NCBI GenBank assembly: GCA_029856445.1
Contig: JAHQWY010000061.1
Coordinates: 1 to 14,253 of the forward strand
Length of the DNA stretch: 14,253 nt
DNA from: Promethearchaeia archaeon
GTDB taxonomy: Archaea > Asgardarchaeota > Lokiarchaeia > Sigyniarchaeales > SOKP01
Direction: 5' to 3'
Positions within the stretch are counted from its first letter, which is position 1; each line of letters opens with the position of its first letter. The notes beneath the pieces are model-generated. The model was not told the DNA's origin, searched no databases, and worked only from the letters and a program-made list of their open reading frames with translations. Positions 1 to 6,537 of this stretch are shown one piece after another. A program made the translations under genes and the position numbers.

Positions 1-1939
1 CATTAGTCTTAAAATCTGAAAGCCTTACCACACATTCAGCAATACTCCCATCGTCCAATGTTTTCCATACACCAGCAGCAATTGTAGCAATCCCCTCAGC
101 TAATTTATCCACATAAAAATCCTCTTTTTTTTCATAACCGACGGTTAAAGCTCGTATTTTATCTAAAGTTTGTTTTAATTGAAAAATTTCTTTATTAAAA
201 GGATCCTTATGATATAAATCACTTTTTTTAATATTCTCAATCTTGTTTCTTTGGTCTAGAAGGATATCATATCTCATTACTAAGGCTTCAAAATCTATTA
301 ATGCATTTGGGTGAATTTGAGCTTCATCATTGATGATAAATTCTAATCTTGCTAATCCGGTTCCATCTGGATACTTCCCAGCAGATAATGCTCCTTTAGG
401 GATCCCTAAATTCACTAATACCTTAGTTTTTGTCTGTGGAAGTTTAGCAAATTCGATTGTATCAGAGTCGTACTCTACATCTTTCAACCAGATGCGTGGT
501 TCTCCTTCACTACAATCAATAGTAACATACTCAATACCCCCTCTTTGTTGTTCCTTCATTATCTGAACTATATCATCTGCACCTACTATAGAGGCTATAT
601 TCAGTTCTCTTGAAACTATTGCAGCATGACATGTTGGTCCCCCTCTTTCAGTAATTACACCGCCTAAATTCTGCATATAAGAAGTCCAGTCAGGATTAGT
701 TTCTTCAGTGATAAGAATATCTCCTTCCCTTAGCAGATGAGCATCATTTATTGACTCTATTACTTTTACTTTTCCATATCCAATTCTTCTACCAATAGCG
801 ATACCTGAATTTTCGATTACTAAGCCTTTTTCTGTTAATTCTGCTGGATCCTCTAAAAGATAAAATATTTCCTCGACGTCACCTTTTATGCTATGAACAG
901 TTTCCGGACGTGCTTGGACAATGTAAACATTTCCGTTGTTACCAACAGCCCATTCAATGTCCATCCTTCTCCCATAATGATTTCTAATTTTTTGAGCATA
1001 ATCTGCAAGAATGAGAGCTTCATCTTCTGTTAAACAATATTTTGTTTGCTTTGCATAAGGTAGAGAAATAACTTCAGTTCCAATTTTTTCAATACCTTTA
1101 GAAAAAATCATCATTTTCTCTTTTTTAACAAGTTCACGACGAATAATCCGAAGACCTTTTGGATCATGCTTGAATACAATGAATTCATCCCCTTTCTCCA
1201 CACCTTGAACAATTAATTCCCCTAAACCCCATGTTCCTCTAATAACAACAACATTTGGATTGCCTGAATCAGGATCTTCTGTGAACATTACACCAGAAGA
1301 CTTTACACCTGCCAAACCACCCGCCATTTCTTGGACACCTACTGAGAGTTTAACAGAGAAGTGATCGAAACCTGCTCGTTCACGGTACATAGTTGCTCGC
1401 GTAGTAAAGACAGATGCCATGTCCTTTAGGATATATTCTAATATTTCTTTTTCACCTGAAATATTCAGATGTGTGTCTTGTTGTCCTGCAAATGAAGCAT
1501 CAGGCAAGTCTTCAGCTGTGGCAGAACTTCTTACTGCAAATGTAGATTCTCCCCCAATTTTTTCAATTAATTTTGAGTAGGCATCTAAAATTTCATCAGC
1601 AAGAGAGTCTGGAATTTTAGCTTGTTCGATAATATATCTGATGTTGGCACAAATTTTATCAACTTTTTCTACAGCTTTAATATCTTCAGATTTTAGTTCA
1701 CTAGATATCCTTTTTATATCTCTTCCAATTAATTCTCGAAGTGATACTTCTTCTTCTTTAATTGTATAGAAGTTTGTATCCAAGACATAATCAAAAGCTT
1801 TTGAAGTAACAGCAAAACCTAATGGTACTGCTATCCTAAAGCTTAGTAACTCTCCTAAGGATGCGTTTTTACCTCCTACAAGAGGTACGTCGTCAACTCT
1901 TAAATCTTCAAAGAATTTGATATATCTATAATCACTCAT
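1..1939 (-). CDS. ppsA: Phosphoenolpyruvate synthase (pyruvate, water dikinase), 3' end cut off by window
   Basis: Catalyses pyruvate + ATP + water to PEP + AMP + phosphate, the entry step of gluconeogenesis in the cytoplasm. I translated it by hand: 646 codons are present, open to the left edge. The N-terminal ATP-grasp domain starts with GGKNASLGE (residues 22-30) and contains the VRSSATAEDLP signature with Arg137. The swivelling phosphohistidine domain contains GGPTCHAAI, with the phosphorylated residue at His438. The start of the PEP/pyruvate-binding barrel, with VRLSDFKTN, lies at the window edge. Family members are about 750-820 residues, so roughly 100-170 residues, including the catalytic Cys, should lie outside. 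The ATG at 1939 sits just before the conserved N-terminus. Frame checks at several points showed no break. A pyruvate phosphate dikinase is less likely, because the VRLSDFKTN form is typical of PpsA. Confidence 0.96.
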   Translation of the reverse strand, partial: MSDYRYIKFFEDLRVDDVPLVGGKNASLGELLSFRIAVPLGFAVTSKAFDYVLDTNFYTIKEEEVSLRELIGRDIKRISSELKSEDIKAVEKVDKICANIRYIIEQAKIPDSLADEILDAYSKLIEKIGGESTFAVRSSATAEDLPDASFAGQQDTHLNISGEKEILEYILKDMASVFTTRATMYRERAGFDHFSVKLSVGVQEMAGGLAGVKSSGVMFTEDPDSGNPNVVVIRGTWGLGELIVQGVEKGDEFIVFKHDPKGLRIIRRELVKKEKMMIFSKGIEKIGTEVISLPYAKQTKYCLTEDEALILADYAQKIRNHYGRRMDIEWAVGNNGNVYIVQARPETVHSIKGDVEEIFYLLEDPAELTEKGLVIENSGIAIGRRIGYGKVKVIESINDAHLLREGDILITEETNPDWTSYMQNLGGVITERGGPTCHAAIVSRELNIASIVGADDIVQIMKEQQRGGIEYVTIDCSEGEPRIWLKDVEYDSDTIEFAKLPQTKTKVLVNLGIPKGALSAGKYPDGTGLARLEFIINDEAQIHPNALIDFEALVMRYDILLDQRNKIENIKKSDLYHKDPFNKEIFQLKQTLDKIRALTVGYEKKEDFYVDKLAEGIATIAAGVWKTLDDGSIAECVVRLSDFKTN

Positions 1940-2051
1940 TTTTAAGAGAAACCCTTCAACTATAATAATAATGAGACTTTCTCTAAATAAAAATTATTAT
2001 TATTCTAATTATAAAATAAACGTTAATAAAAAAAGTAACGTCAAAAATTAA
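1940..2051 (-). promoter_or_regulatory. Upstream region of ppsA with candidate TATA elements
   Basis: This very AT-rich 112-base gap separates the macrodomain stop from the ppsA start. Read on the minus strand it offers two TATA-like stretches, one around 2007-2020 (TTTTATAATTA type) and one around 1981-1995 (TTTTTATTTA type). The nearer one would give a leader of about 20-25 bases. I cannot decide between them, and no strong ribosome site precedes the ATG (only GAAGGG, rather far upstream). Confidence 0.35.
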
Positions 2052-2582
2052 TCATTTTAACTCTTTGAAGAAGATGTCAAAATCAGATTTAGTAAAAAGG
2101 CAAAAAATAACTTCATCAATTTGAGTATTACTACCTAAATATTTCTTCACTGTAGATATCATAATTTGTGAGCATCTTTCGATAGGATAACCAAAAATTC
2201 CAGTAGATATTGCAGGAAAGGCAATAGATTTTAATTTGCACTCATCCATTAGTTTTAAACTATTTAAGGCTGCATTTTTTAGTTTTTCATCTTCATTTCC
2301 TTCTCCCATTCTAGGTCCTACTGCGTGAATGACGTATTTTGCTTTTAAATTTCCCCCAGTTGTAATAACAGCACCACCGACAAAAGTACCACCAATTTTA
2401 TTACATTCTTCTTGAATAGTAGGACCGCCTTTCTTTCTAATTGCTCCTGCTACACCTCCTCCTAAGATAAGTTGAGCATTTGCAGCATTGACAATTGCAT
2501 CTGTTTCCAATTCTGTTATATCTCCCTGGACAAGCCTGATTTTAGAATTTTTTACAGTAATTTCTTTCATAGAAATGCACAT
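2052..2582 (-). CDS. Macrodomain protein (ADP-ribose binding / probable ADP-ribosyl or O-acetyl-ADP-ribose hydrolase)
   Basis: A single stand-alone macrodomain of 176 residues, close to the usual size. It shows the strand/loop signature GDITELETDAIVNAAN, the adenine/ribose loop LILGGGVAGAI, the VIHAVGP strand and the phosphate-binding loop AFPAISTGIFGYP. This is the order seen in archaeal Af1521-like and MacroD/YmdB-like proteins, which bind ADP-ribose and often remove ADP-ribose or acetyl groups. The Asn-Ala-Ala-Asn and Gly-rich loops are intact, so binding is well supported; hydrolysis is inferred. The start is uncertain: Met1 (2582) and Met5 (2570) both fit. The family usually starts close to Met5, and a TATA element at 2601-2610 predicts transcription starting almost on Met1, so the message is nearly or fully leaderless. 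It has no obvious functional link to its neighbours. Confidence 0.93.
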   Translation of the reverse strand: MCISMKEITVKNSKIRLVQGDITELETDAIVNAANAQLILGGGVAGAIRKKGGPTIQEECNKIGGTFVGGAVITTGGNLKAKYVIHAVGPRMGEGNEDEKLKNAALNSLKLMDECKLKSIAFPAISTGIFGYPIERCSQIMISTVKKYLGSNTQIDEVIFCLFTKSDFDIFFKELK

Positions 2583-2600
2583 TAATTATTATTATTAAAT

Positions 2601-2610
2601 AGAATATAAG
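2601..2610 (-). promoter_or_regulatory. Candidate TATA box of the macrodomain gene
   Basis: On the minus strand this reads CTTATATTCT. Its centre lies about 23 bases before the first ATG (2582) and 35 before the second (2570). With the usual archaeal spacing of about 26 bases, transcription would start within a few bases of 2579, giving a leaderless or very short-leader message. Assigned by position and composition only. Confidence 0.45.
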
Positions 2611-2653
2611 TAGAGAGGTTTTTTAAAAATTATATAGAAAGAAATAAAAAGAA

Positions 2654-3406
2654 TTAGAGTTCATGCTCATGGTCATGCTCATTAGTTTCTGCTTGTTTCT
2701 TGAATATTTCATCTAATTTGGCTTTATCATCATCAGACATCTTACTCATTGCTTCCATCTGTTGCTTCATTAGCATCTTCATGAAATTAGTTGATACAAT
2801 TTGATTTAGCACTGGGAGAGCAATCCTCATACGAGTTAATTCATAATGCATTCTTTTAGCGGTTTCTCTCATCTCAGCAAGATCTTCTTTTGTCATACCT
2901 TCTTCACCTATACCTGGGCAATCAGCATCAACCACGATGAAATTTTTCCCATCAAATTCTAAAGGATAAGTTCTACAACTTAATGGACGGTTATCATAAA
3001 TAAGACATTTTTTATCATCCTTATTATATAAAGGACATTTAACTTCAAGTAATTCTTCAATTGGTATAGAATCAAATGGATCTTTTGGAGTGGTTTCTCC
3101 TTCTCCTTCTTTGACAGGCACTAAAGGTTTTAATATTAAATCAATGGTGCCATCTGGCTTTTGGTAAATATCCAAATATGGCATAAAATTTGCCACGACA
3201 CCATTTTTTGCCCACATTTCTAAATCCCAAAAAGTTATTGGAATGGGACCTCGACTCATACAGCATTCATCGCAACGTGTACATTTAAATGTAAATTTAG
3301 TTTTAACTTCCTTTTCCGTTTCTATAGTCTCTTCTGTTTCTGCCTCTTTTACTTCAGAATCTTCTTTTTCTTCTGATTTTTGATTTTCAGGGTTATTTTC
3401 TGACAT
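2654..3406 (-). CDS. YkgJ-type cysteine-cluster (Zn/Fe-S) protein
   Basis: A 250-residue soluble protein of the YkgJ/CxxCxxCC family, whose conserved cysteines are thought to hold a metal or Fe-S cluster; the biochemical role is not established. Visible cysteines are C42-x2-C45-x2-C48-C49, then CPLY (C124), C134, the NRPLSCRTYP block (C144) and DCPG (C163), the usual family order. Residues 1-37 are an acidic Glu/Lys-rich low-complexity extension. The C-terminus (about 205-250) is Met-, Lys- and Glu-rich and ends in HDHEHEL, a possible metal-binding tail. The ATG at 3406 is the first in frame. A TATA element at 3486-3498 would give a leader of about 60 bases. The metal could be zinc or iron-sulfur; sequence alone does not decide. 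Confidence 0.85.
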   Translation of the reverse strand: MSENNPENQKSEEKEDSEVKEAETEETIETEKEVKTKFTFKCTRCDECCMSRGPIPITFWDLEMWAKNGVVANFMPYLDIYQKPDGTIDLILKPLVPVKEGEGETTPKDPFDSIPIEELLEVKCPLYNKDDKKCLIYDNRPLSCRTYPLEFDGKNFIVVDADCPGIGEEGMTKEDLAEMRETAKRMHYELTRMRIALPVLNQIVSTNFMKMLMKQQMEAMSKMSDDDKAKLDEIFKKQAETNEHDHEHEL

Positions 3407-3485
3407 TTTATTTTTACCATAAAGTTATTTATCTTGATTTGTCATACATTGCAATATTTCTTTGAAAAAAAATTTTTTTTTTAAT

Positions 3486-3498
3486 TCTTATAAACTTA
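3486..3498 (-). promoter_or_regulatory. TATA-like element upstream of the cysteine-cluster gene
   Basis: On the minus strand this reads TAAGTTTATAAGA and is identical over 13 bases to the element upstream of the TBP gene at 4148-4160. It lies between the TBP stop and the cysteine-cluster gene, about 85 bases before that gene's ATG, so the gene probably has its own promoter instead of depending on TBP read-through. Confidence 0.5.
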
Positions 3499-3513
3499 AA
3501 TTCAAATACAATT

Positions 3514-4113
3514 TTAACCACTCCTAAATAATTTTTCTTTTTTCAATAATCCTCCAAGATTAGCTAATACAGGTTCAATTAATTTTTTCTCCCTAATCCC
3601 TGTAAGAACAACTTTCCCAGTGCTGAATATTAAAAATACACATTTTATAGGAGAAAGTGAGTTATATGTTAATCCAGGAAATACCTCTGGCTCATAAATA
3701 GAATTTTCTAACTTAACAGAAGCAGCATCTAAATTAATAGGTTTAGAAAAATCAGCAGTTACAACTATATTTACAATTTGAGTTTCAACTATGTTATCTT
3801 TTATTTTAATAGGAATAATATCATTTAGTCGCAATATTAACCTTTTAATTATTATATTAATGTGAGAAAACGCTTTTAATCCGGTTAAAATTATCTTTCC
3901 ATTACTAAAAATTATAATAGCGCTTTTAGGATGATTAAATTTTATAAAAAGTCCTGGAAAACGACTTTTTTCATATTGGGAGTTTTTAAGTTTTCTTGAT
4001 AATAATATTAAATCTAAATCCTCTTCAATATGTAAAATTGATTTGACAACGATATTTTGAATGATATAAGTTAAACTACTTTTATCTTCCTTAGATTCAA
4101 TTTCAAGAACCAT
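3514..4113 (-). CDS. tbp: TATA-box-binding protein (TBP), divergent member
   Basis: General transcription factor that binds and bends the TATA box and recruits TFB and RNA polymerase. Both halves of the saddle are present in 199 residues: repeat 1 (about 17-96) with NIVV at 20-23, FPGL at 52-55 and IIIFSNGK around 66-73; repeat 2 (about 112-190) with NIVV at 115-118, FPGL at 145-148 and FLIFSTGK around 160-167. The four DNA-kinking phenylalanines (F52, F69, F145, F163) and the two paired Asn (N20, N115) are all kept. Repeat 1 is more divergent than repeat 2, with a long Leu/Ile-rich segment at 26-42. The C-terminus ends in LFRSG and lacks the acidic tail seen on many archaeal TBPs. Archaea of this kind often carry several TBPs; this may be a secondary copy, which is inference. 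Confidence 0.93.
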   Translation of the reverse strand: MVLEIESKEDKSSLTYIIQNIVVKSILHIEEDLDLILLSRKLKNSQYEKSRFPGLFIKFNHPKSAIIIFSNGKIILTGLKAFSHINIIIKRLILRLNDIIPIKIKDNIVETQIVNIVVTADFSKPINLDAASVKLENSIYEPEVFPGLTYNSLSPIKCVFLIFSTGKVVLTGIREKKLIEPVLANLGGLLKKEKLFRSG

Positions 4114-4147
4114 TAATGGACTCCAAAGATTAGAAATATCCTTAAAA

Positions 4148-4160
4148 TCTTATAAACTTA
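4148..4160 (-). promoter_or_regulatory. TATA box of the TBP gene
   Basis: Minus-strand TAAGTTTATAAGA with a clear TTTATAA core. Its centre is about 40 bases before the TBP ATG, predicting a leader of about 14 bases. The same 13 bases occur at 3486-3498. Confidence 0.6.
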
Positions 4161-4396
4161 TTAAGATATCATTCTATTTAATTATACTATTTTGAATAAA
4201 TTTTGCTCCCAATATGGTTTTAACTCCTATTATGAGAAAATCGAATTATCTACAAAAATTTTATGAATAAAAAATCATGAATAATTAAATTTTAAATCTT
4301 TCGAGCAATTTGCGATAAAAATATAATACATAAAAATAAATAAAAACGATATCTTCCCATTCTAATAAAGGTTTTTTATCAATGTTTAATTTGTAT

Positions 4397-4406
4397 TTTT
4401 AATATT
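4397..4406 (+). promoter_or_regulatory. Candidate TATA box of the membrane protein-archaeosortase pair
   Basis: TTTTAATATT-type element whose centre is 26 bases before the ATG at 4428. This is the spacing expected if transcription starts on the ATG itself, so the message is probably leaderless. No ribosome site precedes that ATG, which agrees. Confidence 0.45.
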
Positions 4407-4427
4407 AACACAATTATTATCTGGATC

Positions 4428-4661
4428 ATGGAACAAACAACTCTAAAGAAACTGTATTTTTGGGCAATTATAACATTAAATTTATTGTTTGCTTTTGTTA
4501 TTGGCTTCACTATTCCAATACTGGAAACTAAAAATAGTTATATATTCGGATTCGTAATGATTCCCTTGCTAATAATCTTAAATTATATTATAGTAGATAG
4601 ATTTCATTATGTAATTACCCAACTTAATGATAAAGGAGAGAGACTTAATGCTAAAGATTAA
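4428..4661 (+). CDS. Small two-helix membrane protein, unknown function
   Basis: A 77-residue protein I do not recognise. It has two hydrophobic segments, about residues 8-30 and 38-56, with a short polar loop (LETKNS) between them and a charged C-terminal tail (QLNDKGERLNAKD). That gives a hairpin topology with both ends on the same side of the membrane. It overlaps the archaeosortase gene by 14 bases when the latter starts at 4648, so the two are co-transcribed and probably translationally coupled. A partner or accessory role for the sortase is inferred from this layout only. The ATG at 4428 fits a leaderless message from the TATA element about 26 bases upstream. Confidence 0.7.
   Translation: MEQTTLKKLYFWAIITLNLLFAFVIGFTIPILETKNSYIFGFVMIPLLIILNYIIVDRFHYVITQLNDKGERLNAKD
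4634..4640 (+). promoter_or_regulatory. Ribosome binding site deciding the archaeosortase start
   Basis: AGGAGAG lies inside the end of the upstream gene and ends 7 bases before the ATG at 4648. The in-frame ATG at 4627 lies upstream of this site, so 4648 is the better start. Confidence 0.7.
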
Positions 4662-5520
4662 AGAAGTAAAGAAAATTAAGAAACCAATAATAGAATTCAA
4701 TGAAAGAAAATATATTTTTTCTATTAAATCTTTAGTGTTATTTGTCATTGGAGCACCCCTTTCAGCATGGTTAGTATATTTATTTTTTGATATGGAGATA
4801 AATTATTGGCTACATGAGATTGTAGTTAAACAAACGGTCTATTTTCTTAACCTATTTTTTGATATAGGAGCAACTGCAGAGTACAATCCTGTAGGAAAAT
4901 ACCATTGGGATTTTATTATCCCTGGAAAAGATAATATTTCATTTGAGACGTTCTGCACTGGCGTCCAGGCCATTGTCATCTTCGTTGGGGTTATTATCTT
5001 CACGCCACATAGCCAAGATTCAAATACAAAAAGTGATATTGTCTGGCGAAAGACCAAAGCTCTCATTATCTCATCCGTAATCTTTTATGTTGTTAACATA
5101 ATTAGGATGCTAATTCAAATCGAGTTATATAATATAGGTTATGAATGGGACGATATCCATTTCTCAATAAGTGCAGCAAGCTCATTTATTGCGGCAATAA
5201 TTGTGCTTTTAATGCATAAATGGATCCCAGAATTCATTATATCAATAATATATGTGGGAACACTTATAAGTGAACCAGTTAAACAAGGTAGAAAGAAAAA
5301 AGTTAAGGAAATTGTAAAAAGCACAAATAAAGTTGAGTTAAGTTTAATGAGAAAAGTACTGAGAATGGATAAGAAAATGTATATTAAAAAAATTATCGAA
5401 TGGTCTAAAGAATATGGATACACAATAGAAGGAGATTATTTAATTGTTCCTGATGAGGAAATTTCTAATTTTGTCGAATTACTAATGCAGGATAAGCCAT
5501 TTGCAAAAAAGAAAACTTAA
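4648..5520 (+). CDS. Archaeosortase/exosortase family transpeptidase-like membrane protein
   Basis: Integral membrane cysteine protease/transpeptidase family that cleaves C-terminal sorting signals of secreted proteins and links them to a lipid or other anchor. The signature is visible: Cys103 in ETFCTGVQ, Arg153 in NIIRML and His171 in DDIHFS, each in or beside a hydrophobic helix. There are about five or six membrane segments between residues 24 and 210. After the last helix comes a basic linker (QGRKKKVKE) and a cytosolic C-terminal extension of about 75 residues that includes a compact segment near 245-280 I cannot assign. I chose the start at 4648 (290 residues) because a good ribosome site precedes it; the in-frame ATG at 4627 would add seven residues. 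No substrate with a sorting tail is seen in the window. The subfamily is not assigned. Confidence 0.85.
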   Translation: MLKIKEVKKIKKPIIEFNERKYIFSIKSLVLFVIGAPLSAWLVYLFFDMEINYWLHEIVVKQTVYFLNLFFDIGATAEYNPVGKYHWDFIIPGKDNISFETFCTGVQAIVIFVGVIIFTPHSQDSNTKSDIVWRKTKALIISSVIFYVVNIIRMLIQIELYNIGYEWDDIHFSISAASSFIAAIIVLLMHKWIPEFIISIIYVGTLISEPVKQGRKKKVKEIVKSTNKVELSLMRKVLRMDKKMYIKKIIEWSKEYGYTIEGDYLIVPDEEISNFVELLMQDKPFAKKKT

Positions 5521-5598
5521 ACCTATTTTAGTGGAATAATTAAGCTATACTAACTTATTATTAATCAAATAAATAAAGAAGAAATCTTATGATGAATT

Positions 5599-6501
5599 AT
5601 GTTAAGTTTTGAAACTGAGCAAAAGGTAGCCCAAATAGGTAAGGTTGAGATAGGTGGTCAACCAGGAGAAAATCCCATTGTGATGATCGGTACTGTATTT
5701 TATGCCAAACATTCTGCTTTATTAAATGAAAAAACTGGTGAAATAGATAAACCTGTAGTTGAAAAAGAATTAAATGAATATACTGAAATTGTAGAAGATA
5801 CTAAAATGCAAGGGATTATCGATGTTGTTGGGGCATATCCAGATGCTTTATTGAAAGAATGTGAATTTGTGGCAGATATCGTAGATTATCCTTTTTTGGT
5901 TGATGGATTAAACGATTCATCTCGGATTCCTGCTATGGAAGGACTTAAAGAAATAGGATTACTCGATAGAGCTATTTTAAATAGTATAGATGAGGCTACT
6001 AGTGAAGAAAACCTTGAAAAAATAAGAGAAATTGGTGTTAAAAACGCTGTATTACTAACTTTTGGAAGTAAATATATTTTTCCTCATCAAAAACTAAAGA
6101 TGTTAAAAGAAACATTAATTCCTAAAGCTGAAAAAGCGAATATTGAAAATATGATAATTGATACAGCTGTTTTGGATTTACCTTCAATCTCAATAAATTT
6201 TGAAACAACTAATTTGATTAAAAGGGAGTTAGGTTTGCCTACTGGATTCGCGCCTGCAAATGCAATTTATGGATGGGATTTTGTAAAGAAATATGGAGAA
6301 ATTCCTAGATGTGGGGCGATTGCTTCTATTATGACATATTGTGCGAGTGCATCAAGTGATTTTATACTATTTGGACCAGTGAAGTTTGCAAAATGTGTTG
6401 TACCAGCAGTCGCTTTAATCTCTGGTATAAATTCATATTATAGAAAAAGAATCCTAAGGAAAAAGATATCTGAAAAAAGTCCATTAAATGTTCTTTTTTA
6501 A
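5599..6501 (+). CDS. mtrH: MtrH-like tetrahydromethanopterin/tetrahydrofolate methyltransferase
   Basis: A 300-residue protein matching subunit H of tetrahydromethanopterin S-methyltransferase in length and pattern. MtrH moves a methyl group between methyl-tetrahydropterin and a corrinoid protein and folds as a TIM barrel. Visible features are the early GKVEIGGQPGENPIVMIGTVFY block, the following KHS segment, GIIDVVGAYPD, FLVDGLNDSSRIPAME, AVLDLPSIS, the glycine-rich GLPTGFAPANAIYGW and a hydrophobic segment near 245-285. Membrane Mtr subunits A-G are absent here, so it probably acts as a soluble methyltransferase with a separate corrinoid protein, as proposed for Asgard and bacterial MtrH relatives. 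The natural methyl donor is unknown. The ATG at 5599 is preceded by two out-of-frame ATGs and no clear ribosome site. It converges with the GTPase gene, with an 18-base gap. Confidence 0.87.
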   Translation: MLSFETEQKVAQIGKVEIGGQPGENPIVMIGTVFYAKHSALLNEKTGEIDKPVVEKELNEYTEIVEDTKMQGIIDVVGAYPDALLKECEFVADIVDYPFLVDGLNDSSRIPAMEGLKEIGLLDRAILNSIDEATSEENLEKIREIGVKNAVLLTFGSKYIFPHQKLKMLKETLIPKAEKANIENMIIDTAVLDLPSISINFETTNLIKRELGLPTGFAPANAIYGWDFVKKYGEIPRCGAIASIMTYCASASSDFILFGPVKFAKCVVPAVALISGINSYYRKRILRKKISEKSPLNVLF

Positions 6502-6519
6502 CCTAATATTACGTTTCAT

Positions 6520-6537
6520 TTAAGATATATATCTTAA
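6520..6537. terminator. Perfect 18-base palindrome at the convergent gene ends
   Basis: TTAAGATATATATCTTAA is its own reverse complement and covers the stop codon of the minus-strand GTPase gene, 18 bases beyond the MtrH stop. It could form a weak hairpin in either transcript and might mark transcript ends on both strands; archaeal termination relies mainly on U-tracts, so this is tentative. A T-rich run (6491-6499) sits at the end of the MtrH coding region. Confidence 0.3.

Larger units (their letters stand above)
4114..4427. other. 314-base divergent intergenic region
   Basis: Very AT-rich spacer between the divergently oriented TBP gene and the small membrane-protein gene. It holds the minus-strand TBP promoter at 4148-4160 and a plus-strand TATA-like element at 4397-4406. 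I see no tRNA-like fold, GC-rich RNA helix, clear long repeat or convincing ORF in the middle (about 4165-4395). Confidence 0.6.

Noticed and set aside
330..566. 78-codon plus-strand open frame
   Set aside because: It lies wholly inside ppsA on the opposite strand, has no recognisable domain, and ppsA is clearly the real coding frame here.
1..1939. Possible frameshift in ppsA
   Set aside because: Hand translation at the N-terminus, the middle and the window edge stays in one frame with all motifs in order; it is simply truncated by the window.
4214..4270. 18-residue ORF in the divergent intergenic region
   Set aside because: Too short, no ribosome site, and no recognisable content.
4839..5423. 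Two minus-strand open frames inside the archaeosortase gene
   Set aside because: They are antisense to a gene with clear catalytic motifs and show no family pattern or ribosome site.
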